DNA from: Palsa-883 sp963826975 | GTDB taxonomy: Bacteria > Pseudomonadota > Alphaproteobacteria > Acetobacterales > Acetobacteraceae | Direction of reading: 5' to 3' | Length of the DNA stretch: 64,000 bases | NCBI GenBank assembly: GCA_963826975.1 | Contig: CAWGZJ010000033.1 | Coordinates: 186,001-250,000 of the forward strand | Shown: piece by piece, positions 57,160 to 64,000 of the stretch | Numbering within the stretch: the first letter of the stretch is position 1 | Layout: the number at the start of each line of letters is the position of its first letter | Notes under the pieces: model-generated | What the model saw: the letters and a program-made list of their open reading frames with translations, nothing else | Database searches by the model: none | Told to the model about the DNA's origin: nothing | Translations under genes and position numbers: made by a program

Positions 57160-57282
57160 GAAGACCCCCAAACTGCTCGTGCCCCAGGATAAAGGCGCAG
57201 ACAAAAAATAAGACCAAATCGCGTGATTTGGCAAGACATTTAGATTGAATTCCGAATGCGAGGTCCCCGTATAAGTGCCGGG

Positions 57283-58125
57283 CTAGCGTCCGCCCGCCAC
57301 CAGGTCGCGTAGCGCGTCGCACAGCGCGTTCATCGCCAGAATGGTCAGGCTGAGCGCCGCGCAGGGCCACAGCAGCAGCAGTGGCGCCTGGGTCATCGTC
57401 GCGCGCGCGGCGCCGATCATCAGGCCCCATGACGGGGCCGGCGGCACCACGCCCAGGCCGAGGAACGACAGGCCGGACTCCAGCACCACCGCGGCGGCGG
57501 CGGTCAGGCTGACCTGCACCAGCACCGGGCCGGCGATGTTGGGCAATATGGTGCGCAGCATGATGCGCGCGGGCCGGGCGCCGATCGCATGCGCCGCCTC
57601 GACATAGTCCTGCGCGCGCACCGCCAGCACGCCGGCATAGACCACGCGCACGAACCCCGGCAGGTAGAGCACGGCCAGCACCGGGATCAACGTGGCAGCG
57701 CCCGGGCCGACCAGGGTCACCACCAGCAGCGCCAGCAGCAGGGGCGGGAAGCACAGCACGATGTCCATGCTGCGCAGCGTCAGGAACTCGGCGGCACCGC
57801 GCCAGAAGCCTCCGGCCAGGCCGAGCAGCACGCCGGCGGCGCAGGCGAGCGCGGCGGACCCGCCGGCCACCGACAGCGAGACGCGCGCGCCCCATAGCAG
57901 GCGCGACAGCACATCGCGGCCGTATTCGTCCTGGCCAAGCGGATGGGCGAGCGAGGGCGGGGCCAGATGGTGCGCCACGTCGATATGCAGCGGATCCGCC
58001 AGCGGCAGGACCGGCACGGCCAGCGCGAGCAGCACGATGGCGGCGACGCCGAGGATGGGTATGCGGCCCAGCCACTTGCGGGCCAGATATGCGAGACCCC
58101 TGTCGGTGCGGCGCGGGTGCGACAT
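57283..58125 (-). CDS. dppC: Peptide/nickel-type ABC transporter permease, DppC-like
   Basis: An about 280-residue inner-membrane permease. Seen: HPLGQDEYGRDVLSRLLWGARVSL (conserved first loop), a periplasmic domain and EAAHAIGARPARIMLRTILPNI (the EAA loop that contacts the ATPase), followed by FLGLGVVPPAPSWGLMI. The ATG at 58125 (MSHPRRTD) is used. The frame is open upstream to 58173, overlapping dppB. It is the last gene of the locus in the window; no ATPase genes (dppDF) follow within it. Confidence 0.88.
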   Translation of the reverse strand: MSHPRRTDRGLAYLARKWLGRIPILGVAAIVLLALAVPVLPLADPLHIDVAHHLAPPSLAHPLGQDEYGRDVLSRLLWGARVSLSVAGGSAALACAAGVLLGLAGGFWRGAAEFLTLRSMDIVLCFPPLLLALLVVTLVGPGAATLIPVLAVLYLPGFVRVVYAGVLAVRAQDYVEAAHAIGARPARIMLRTILPNIAGPVLVQVSLTAAAAVVLESGLSFLGLGVVPPAPSWGLMIGAARATMTQAPLLLLWPCAALSLTILAMNALCDALRDLVAGGR

Positions 58126-58138
58126 GCGTACTGGCGCG

Positions 58139-59089
58139 TTAAGCGCGTCGCACGCGCGGATCGAGCACCGCATACAGTAGGTCGACCGCGAGATTGAGCG
58201 CCACGAACAGCACGGAAATTACTAACACCACACCCTGCACCTCGGGATAGTCGCGGGCGTTGACCGCCTCGACCAGCAGGCCGGACAGGCCGGGGTAGTT
58301 GAACACATATTCCACCAGCACGGTGCCGCCGAGCAGCGTGCCGAGGTGCAGCGCCAGCACGGTGACCACTGGCATCAGCGCGTTGCGCAGCACATGGCGC
58401 AGCAGCACGCGGCGTGGCGACAGCCCCTTGGCCCAGGCGGTGCGCACGTGGTCGCGGCGCTGCTCGTCCAGCACGGCGGCGCGGGTCATGCGAAACACCG
58501 TGGCGGCCAGCCCGAGCGCGATGGTCAGCGCCGGCATCGACAACAGCTCCAGGTGACGCAGCGGGTCCGGCGCCAGGGGGACATAGCCGCCGGCGGGCAC
58601 CAGATGTAGCAGCTGCGCGAACAGCAGCACCAGCAGCGTGCCGACGACGAACACCGGCACCGCCATCGCCAGGGCGGCGGCGAACGAGGCGGCACGGTCG
58701 AAGGCGCCGTCGCGTCCGGTCGCCGCCAGCAGGCCTCCGGGAATGCCCAGCAGCACGGCCAGCAGCGCCGCGGCGGCGATCAGCTCCAGCGTGCGTGGCA
58801 GGCGGCGCGCGATCTCCGCCGCCACCGGGCTGTCGTCCTGCAAGGAGCGGCCGAGATCGCCGATCGCCAGGCGGCGCAGGCTGTCGGCGTATTGCATCAG
58901 GACCGGGCGATCCAGGCCGAGCTGAGCGTGCAACTCGGCGACGGCGGCCGGATCGGGCGCCATGCCGCCTTGCGACAGCAGCAGCTCGGCGGGATCGCCC
59001 GGCACCAGGCGAATCGCCAGGAAGACGATGCTGGCAACCACCCAGATCAGCGCGGCCGAGGTCAGCATGCGCCGGAGCAGCCAGCTCAT
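58139..59089 (-). CDS. dppB: Peptide/nickel-type ABC transporter permease, DppB-like
   Basis: A 316-residue permease starting MSWLLRRMLTSAALIWVVASIVFLAIRLVPGDP, the usual DppB N-terminus. Seen: LGLDRPVLMQYADSL, RLPRTLELIAAAALLAVLLGIPGGLLAA, DHVRTAWAKGLSPRRVLLRHVLRNAL (EAA loop) and VEYVFNYPGLSGLLVEAVNARDYP. With DppC it forms the membrane channel for the binding protein at the right end of the window. A 260-base gap with a repeat separates it from the VanZ-like gene upstream. Confidence 0.92.
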   Translation of the reverse strand: MSWLLRRMLTSAALIWVVASIVFLAIRLVPGDPAELLLSQGGMAPDPAAVAELHAQLGLDRPVLMQYADSLRRLAIGDLGRSLQDDSPVAAEIARRLPRTLELIAAAALLAVLLGIPGGLLAATGRDGAFDRAASFAAALAMAVPVFVVGTLLVLLFAQLLHLVPAGGYVPLAPDPLRHLELLSMPALTIALGLAATVFRMTRAAVLDEQRRDHVRTAWAKGLSPRRVLLRHVLRNALMPVVTVLALHLGTLLGGTVLVEYVFNYPGLSGLLVEAVNARDYPEVQGVVLVISVLFVALNLAVDLLYAVLDPRVRRA

Positions 59090-59151
59090 GGATGCCAGCT
59101 CATATATCCAATGTTCGTCGGAATTCGTGCCGTGCCGCATGTCCGTAAGCA

Positions 59152-59237
59152 AGGATCACCACAGAGACACGGAGACACAGAGCAGAGAGGCCAAGTGATC
59201 ACCTTGATATCCTTCTCCGTGCCTCCGTGGTGATTCT
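59152..59237. repeat. CACAGAGACACGG-type palindromic repeat
   Basis: Left arm: ATCACCACAGAGACACGGAG at about 59155-59174. Right arm: CTCCGTGCCTCCGTGGTGAT at about 59215-59234. It shares the arm type with 18359 and lacks the GCGCTTCGCGCG core of copies A-D. It lies between the VanZ-like gene and dppB. Confidence 0.82.
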
Positions 59238-59351
59238 TTATTGCAAATAGTTATTAAAAACACGGGTTCTCCCGAGCGAATGGCATAGCAGCGGCCGTAA
59301 AGTTGACCCGCCGACGGTGCACCGCGGAAGAGCCGATCATTCGGACCGGCA

Positions 59352-62300
59352 TCATACGTGAATGATCCGCCCGCGTTGCGCCGGCGGCACGATGCTGGCC
59401 GGCGGGCCAATGCCGGCCGGCGTTGCAATTGCGCCCGGCGGCCAGCCCAGCATCAGCGCGAGCATCGCCGCCAGATCGAACAGCAGCGCGATCCTTGGGG
59501 CCTCGAAGATATTGTCGAAGCAACCGCACAGGAGAACCGCCAACATCGCACCGGCAATCGGCGCACCGATCGGGTCGCCGCGCCGGATGACCCGCACCGC
59601 GCCGCCAAGTGCCGAGACCACCAGCAGCGACACCGCCGCGGTGCCCAGAACGCCGCCCTCGAACCAGATCGACAGCGGCAAGTCCAGGATGCGCCAAACC
59701 CAATGGTCGTCGGAGGTGAAGAACCAGCGCGCGGTGCCGGCGGCGAAGTCCCCGTTGGCCACGACATTGAGCGCCTCGGGGCGCCCCCCGGGGCGGCCAT
59801 CGGGGCCGACGAGTTGCACGTTGCCAAGGTCCAGGACCGTGCCCGGGCCGGTGGCGAACGACAGATCGACCGGCGCCGGTAGCCGGCCGTGCTGGACCGG
59901 GGCCTGCAGCGGCTGCTCGACATGCTGCCAGACACCGGCCTGCCCCACCGCCAGATGCAGGACGTGGCAGTCAGCGGAATACAGCAGCAGCTTCGTACAC
60001 AGCAGGACCCTGACCTGTGTTCCCGCGACCGGAGCACGCATGTCGAACGCCACGGTATAGGTGGCGCCATGCACCACCTGCACCTTCTGGCCGAAATAGA
60101 AATCGGGGCCGAACATCGTCGCCAGGAAGGTCCGCTGGCCGTCGTGACGGACCACATAGGTGCCGGGCTGTTGGTCGGGCGGGCTGCGCAGCGCGGCGAA
60201 ACGCGGGTAGGAGCCGGTGCCCATGCCAAGCAGGAATGCTGCAAGGCCGCTATCCCGCCGGTCGAGGCCCGCACCCCAGTTGGCCTCGCGGGTGGCCAGG
60301 TTCGCCCAGATAACTGACATGCGCGCGCGCATGAAATCGGTGTTCAGGCCGGCGATCAGCGCAACCGCCACCGCGACCGCGATCAATGCACCGCCGACCC
60401 AATCGAGCGGGTTCCCGCGCCGGCGCGAGGCGATCATCCAGGCGCAGCAGGTCAGCACCATCGACGCGAACGTCGCCAGATAGGCGGTTCGCGCGAACGT
60501 CACCGCCAGGGTGTAGCCGGACAGCGGCAGCAGGATGATCAGGCTCATCAGGGTCCACAGGCGCGGCCGCAGCAGGCAGACGACCAGGAATGGCATGGCG
60601 AAGGCGAGATACGCCCCGATATGCCCGCCGCCCACATGCATCGAACTGAAGGTGGCGGTGATGCGATAGTCATCGTGGATATCCGACAGGCTGGTGAACG
60701 CGGTGCGCTCGGCCAGCGCCGCGAGGCCCACCAGGGCCAAACCGGCCAGCATGCCGATGCTGAACAACAGTGCGGCGTCGCCGTGCTCGCGCTGGCGGGC
60801 GCGCATGAAGGGCAGCAGCACAAGCGCACAGAGGAACGGTTTGGCGAGCCGCACCGTGTTCAGCCAGATCAGGTATGGATTATCGCTGCCGCCGGGGAAG
60901 TTCGCCGTCATGCTGAAGCCGCGTGCCATCCCGATGAGCCAGGCCAGGGTGACCAGCGCCAGGACCAGGCGGGGGAACAGGTGCACGCGGGCGCGGGCAT
61001 TGGGCCAGATGTCTTGAGACGTCGGCGGCGCTCGTAGCAGCAGGACGGCGACCGTGGCGAGCACCGCGATGTCGGCCTCGGAGATGGCGATCCAGCCGGT
61101 CCATGGTGCCAGGTCGAGCGAGGGCATGATCGCCGGCAGCAGCACGAACCACAGCACCGGGCGCAGCCACATCGCCACCAGCCACCCCACCAGCACGACG
61201 GGGGCCTGCCAGTTGCCGAGCGGGTACTCCCACGCCAGGACCGAAGCCGCCGCCAGGCACAGGATCGCCAGTGTCACGCGCAGCGGAAGCCAGCCGGCGA
61301 CCGGTAGCGTGGCGGGGCTGGTCCGGGCTGCCGCGTGTCCCGACGGCCCTGCGATCGGTGGCTCCAGGGTCGCCGACGACGGCGCCGGCAACGACGGCTT
61401 TGGCAACGACGGCGTTGCCGACGACGACGAAGACGGCGCAGGCGATGACCGCGTTGGCCATGACGGTGTTGGCGACACCAGCGTTGGCAACGCCAGCATG
61501 GTTGGCCACAGCATCTGCATGACGCGATTGGCCGCGGCGGCGGCGATCGCACCGACCAGAACGACAGTGACGTCAGGCTGCAACCCGGGCTTCAGCCCGC
61601 GCCCCACCTCGATCATCAGCGCCAGCGAGCCGCCCAGCGTCGCCGCCGCCAGCGCCGTGCGCGACGTTCCGCCGCGGCGCAGCCAGATCATCACGCCGAG
61701 CGGCGCATACATCGCGGCATGTACGGCGGTGCTCTGCAATGCATGCGACTTGGACGAGATGTAGTCGTACCAGAGCGGCAGCAGGCCGCGTAGATTAAGC
61801 CCCGCGAGCGCCTGTTCCGGTCGCACCCAGGACCGAGTCAGCAGCCCATTGGCGTAGACCAGCAGCAGCAGGTAGATCGGCAGAAGGAACGGCAGGGCAC
61901 GATCAAGCCGATAGCGTAGACGCCGCGGATCATGCGTTGACACCGAACGCAGCAGCATCGCGCCGGCGACAACGCCGAGCAGTCGCAGGGCGAACGTCGC
62001 GATCGAGACCTTGGCGCTGAGGATGAACAAGCTCGCGCCAAACAGCACCGCCAGCAGCGCGGCGCCGGTTGCGGCGATCCGCGCGAGGCCCAGTGGTTCC
62101 CAGGGTGGTTCCCAGGGGGATTCCCTGCGTGATTCCCGGGGTGATTCCCGGGCGAGTTCCCTGGGTCGTTCTCCCGGTCGTTCCCTCGGCCGCTCCCTCG
62201 GCAATTCCCCCGGTCGTGTCGTCCGCAGGCACAACCGCATGCCAAGTGGCATGGCGATGATCGCCGTCGCCGCCAACAGCACGACCCGCAGCCCAAGCGG

Positions 62301-62972
62301 CCGCCCGGCGTCCGGGACCGACAGCAGCGCGCCCGGCAGGGTTGCGAAACGAGCGATGAGGTCCTGCGTGCTCAAGGCAATGTCGAAGGGAAACAGCGCG
62401 AACGCGACAAAGCCGAAGATCGCCGCATCAAGCACGAGGCAGGCGCGGGACGCCTGGTCGGTGACGGCGGTAAGGCGCCGCATCGCGGCGCGCAGCGGGT
62501 GGAACAGGCCCACGCCAAGCGCAGCGCCGATCGACTGGGCGATGATGTAATTCAGCGAGACGGTGCGCGGCGGGAAAAACACCTGCCCGTATTTGATCGC
62601 CAGCACGAAGCCAAGGCTGAGCAGCAGCGCGAGCGCGGTGCCGAGAACGCGCGCGCCCGGGCCGCGGCCTGCGCCGAACGCGCCGGCCGCCAGCAGCCCG
62701 AACGGCACCATCAGCAGCAGGTTGGCAATCCAATCGGGCCGCTGGTCCGAGCCGTTGTCGAGGAACGGCGTGGCCAGGAAGGTGTGCCAGGCGGCTGCCG
62801 GATCCTGCGGCACGAAGTGATAGCCGAACGGCCCCAGCACCAGGCTGCCGTAGGCGACGAACAGCGCATACAGCAGCAGCCAGCCAGCGTAACGCCGAGA
62901 TCCGAACTGGCTGATCTGCGGACGCGCCATCACCGCACGGCTTGGCTGCGGTTGCAGGTTCGAGACGGACAT
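59352..62972 (-). CDS. Large membrane protein with two VanZ-like domains and an O-antigen-ligase-like domain
   Basis: A 1206-residue polytopic protein. Near residues 30-200 a VanZ-like domain (GYHFVPQ, WIANLLLMVPFGLLAAGAFG, YIIAQSIGAALG). A second VanZ-like part lies around 420-550 (WYDYISSKSHALQSTAVHAAMYAPLGVMIWL, LMIEVGRGLKPGLQPDVTVVLVGAIAA). From about 660 on there is a multi-helix region with a GGGHIGAYLAFAMPF and a long periplasmic loop, like Wzy/WaaL ligases (RFAALRSPPDQQPGTYVVRHDGQRTFLATMF). A repeat-coded tract (RPRERPGERPREL type, bases 62095-62220) and a Ser/Pro-rich linker (61360-61500) join the domains. It is 11 bases from the binding-protein gene. A carbohydrate ligase or polymerase role is possible. 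Confidence 0.78.
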   Translation of the reverse strand: MSVSNLQPQPSRAVMARPQISQFGSRRYAGWLLLYALFVAYGSLVLGPFGYHFVPQDPAAAWHTFLATPFLDNGSDQRPDWIANLLLMVPFGLLAAGAFGAGRGPGARVLGTALALLLSLGFVLAIKYGQVFFPPRTVSLNYIIAQSIGAALGVGLFHPLRAAMRRLTAVTDQASRACLVLDAAIFGFVAFALFPFDIALSTQDLIARFATLPGALLSVPDAGRPLGLRVVLLAATAIIAMPLGMRLCLRTTRPGELPRERPRERPGERPRELARESPRESRRESPWEPPWEPLGLARIAATGAALLAVLFGASLFILSAKVSIATFALRLLGVVAGAMLLRSVSTHDPRRLRYRLDRALPFLLPIYLLLLVYANGLLTRSWVRPEQALAGLNLRGLLPLWYDYISSKSHALQSTAVHAAMYAPLGVMIWLRRGGTSRTALAAATLGGSLALMIEVGRGLKPGLQPDVTVVLVGAIAAAAANRVMQMLWPTMLALPTLVSPTPSWPTRSSPAPSSSSSATPSLPKPSLPAPSSATLEPPIAGPSGHAAARTSPATLPVAGWLPLRVTLAILCLAAASVLAWEYPLGNWQAPVVLVGWLVAMWLRPVLWFVLLPAIMPSLDLAPWTGWIAISEADIAVLATVAVLLLRAPPTSQDIWPNARARVHLFPRLVLALVTLAWLIGMARGFSMTANFPGGSDNPYLIWLNTVRLAKPFLCALVLLPFMRARQREHGDAALLFSIGMLAGLALVGLAALAERTAFTSLSDIHDDYRITATFSSMHVGGGHIGAYLAFAMPFLVVCLLRPRLWTLMSLIILLPLSGYTLAVTFARTAYLATFASMVLTCCAWMIASRRRGNPLDWVGGALIAVAVAVALIAGLNTDFMRARMSVIWANLATREANWGAGLDRRDSGLAAFLLGMGTGSYPRFAALRSPPDQQPGTYVVRHDGQRTFLATMFGPDFYFGQKVQVVHGATYTVAFDMRAPVAGTQVRVLLCTKLLLYSADCHVLHLAVGQAGVWQHVEQPLQAPVQHGRLPAPVDLSFATGPGTVLDLGNVQLVGPDGRPGGRPEALNVVANGDFAAGTARWFFTSDDHWVWRILDLPLSIWFEGGVLGTAAVSLLVVSALGGAVRVIRRGDPIGAPIAGAMLAVLLCGCFDNIFEAPRIALLFDLAAMLALMLGWPPGAIATPAGIGPPASIVPPAQRGRIIHV

Positions 62973-62983
62973 CCGGCGATCCG

Positions 62984-64000
62984 CTAACCCGTCGTCGTGG
63001 TCTCGAACGTCGAGCCGGAATAGAAGGTCAGCGCGCCGGGAAGGTTGTGGAAATCCCGTACCTGCCGGGCCATGCCGTAGCCCTGGGCGCGGAAGCACAG
63101 GCCGACCATCGGCGCCTCCTGCAGGTAGACCTTCTGCAGCTCCGTGTAGATGGCACGTCGCTTGGCGGCGTCGAACTCGGCGCGGCCGGCGTCGATGAGC
63201 TTGTCCAGCGCGGGGACGTCGAGCCCGTAGCTGCGCACGTAAGACGGCGCCAGCCTGCCGTCGAGGAACGACGACAGGCCGTCGGGATCGTTGCTCTCGG
63301 ATGCCGAGCCCATCACCGCGAGCTCGTACTGGCCGCGATTGCCCAGGGTAATGCGGGTCGCCCAGTCGGGCATCACCAGTTCGGCCTGGATGCCGACCGC
63401 GGCGAGGTACTGCTGCGTCACCGCGGCGGTGTCCTTGTGCATGCCGTACTGCGCGGTGGACAACAGCTTGCAACTGAAACCACCTTCCACGCCGGCCACG
63501 GCGAGCAGTGCCTTGGCCTTGGCCGGGTCGTAGGCCAGCCCGTTTGCCAGTGTCTCGTCGTAGAACGGCGTGCCCTTGGGCAACGGCAAGCCCTCGATCG
63601 GATCGCCGCGGCCGAAGAAAGCCGCCTTGATGATGTCCTCACGCTTGATGGCGTGCGCCACGGCGCGGCGCACCCGGGCATCGGCGAACGGTCCCGTTTT
63701 GGCGATGCCGGCTTGGGCGTTACCAGCTTGGGCGTTAAACGTCAGATACATGAACGGGCCGGAGGTGGTCTGCAGGCTCAGCTTCGGGTCGGCCTCGATG
63801 CTCGGCATGGACTGCCAGGGCACGTACTCGATCAGGTCGACATCGCCCGCCTGCAGCGCGGCGACGCGCAGGTTCTCGTCGGCGTAGGCGATCATGCGCA
63901 CCGCTTGCAGTTTCGGCAGGCCCGCACGGTAGAATTTGTCGAACGCCTTGAACTCCAATGCGACGCCGCGTTCCTCGTTGGTGAGCAGGAACGGCCCGGC
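62984..64000 (-). CDS. ABC transporter substrate-binding protein, family 5, 5' truncated by window edge
   Basis: The frame is open at the right edge of the window, so the N-terminus is missing. Seen: GPFLLTNEERGV, RMIAYADENLRVAALQAGDVDLIEYV, RVRRAVAHAIKREDI (family-5 signature region), YDPAKAKALLAVAG and EAPMVGLCFRAQGYGM. It binds peptides, nickel or other small solutes for a DppBC-type transporter. NAQAG is repeated (NAQAGNAQAG) by a short DNA repeat at about 63712-63740. The downstream VanZ-like gene and dppBC lie on the same strand. Confidence 0.9.
   Translation of the reverse strand, partial: AGPFLLTNEERGVALEFKAFDKFYRAGLPKLQAVRMIAYADENLRVAALQAGDVDLIEYVPWQSMPSIEADPKLSLQTTSGPFMYLTFNAQAGNAQAGIAKTGPFADARVRRAVAHAIKREDIIKAAFFGRGDPIEGLPLPKGTPFYDETLANGLAYDPAKAKALLAVAGVEGGFSCKLLSTAQYGMHKDTAAVTQQYLAAVGIQAELVMPDWATRITLGNRGQYELAVMGSASESNDPDGLSSFLDGRLAPSYVRSYGLDVPALDKLIDAGRAEFDAAKRRAIYTELQKVYLQEAPMVGLCFRAQGYGMARQVRDFHNLPGALTFYSGSTFETTTTG

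Overview
This is GC-rich chromosomal DNA from a Gram-negative bacterium. The gene content suggests an alphaproteobacterium, probably Acetobacteraceae/Rhodospirillales: thrB overlapping rnhA, kdpFABC, a bactofilin, MmgE/PrpD, a phosphonatase locus, orphan LivJ-type binding proteins and many palindromic intergenic repeats. That placement is inference. No rRNA, tRNA or CRISPR array was recognised.

Layout. 1-5 kb: 3' end of an HtrA/Deg protease with a strong terminator, a ribbon-helix-helix protein, a lipoprotein, thrB-rnhA and an MFS transporter. 5-12.4 kb: a DUF1906 protein, cyclopropane fatty acid synthase and a reverse-strand kdp operon whose kdpA and kdpB carry four +1 frameshifts. 12.9-15.7 kb: an AT-richer accessory island with an HNH-type nuclease, a HEPN-like protein and an unknown protein. 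16-25.7 kb: HpcH/HpaI aldolase, two M20 peptidases, a DUF1254 protein, a ClC protein with CBS domains and a FemAB-like acyltransferase. 25.7-26.95 kb: gene-free, with several palindromic elements. 27-33.8 kb: DMT permease, Fic protein (frameshifted), a DUF2075-type helicase with a nuclease-like N-terminus, a secreted EEP hydrolase, PPK2 and a VapBC-type pair. 34-40 kb: a tandem duplication of a LivJ-type binding protein with its leader, a fatty acid desaturase, a quinone oxidoreductase, a MazEF-type pair with a palindromic operator and a decayed AbrB-type antitoxin. 40-43.5 kb: two serine hydrolases (one frameshifted) around a Crp/Fnr regulator. 43.7-50.6 kb: an enoyl-CoA hydratase/PrpD/P450 operon, an FAD oxidoreductase-phnX phosphonate pair and a sugar-nucleotide epimerase. 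51-57 kb: two small proteins, a 129-bp tandem repeat array, an adenosine-kinase-like PfkB enzyme, an EI24 membrane protein, a bactofilin and a small secreted protein. 57-64 kb: a reverse-strand peptide ABC transporter locus with a 1206-residue VanZ/O-antigen-ligase-like membrane protein between the binding protein and the permeases.

Three patterns recur across the window. (1) Seven single-base frameshifts in four conserved genes all have the +1 sense, which points to insertion-type sequencing error, although real decay is not excluded. (2) Several conserved proteins contain in-frame, low-complexity inserts built from short tandem DNA repeats. (3) The intergenic regions carry families of palindromic elements. 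The most unusual structure is the 129-bp array at 52.27-53.7 kb: eleven units plus one degenerate unit with no indel, and conserved short hairpins in each unit. The best candidate for an undescribed gene system is the HNH/HEPN island.
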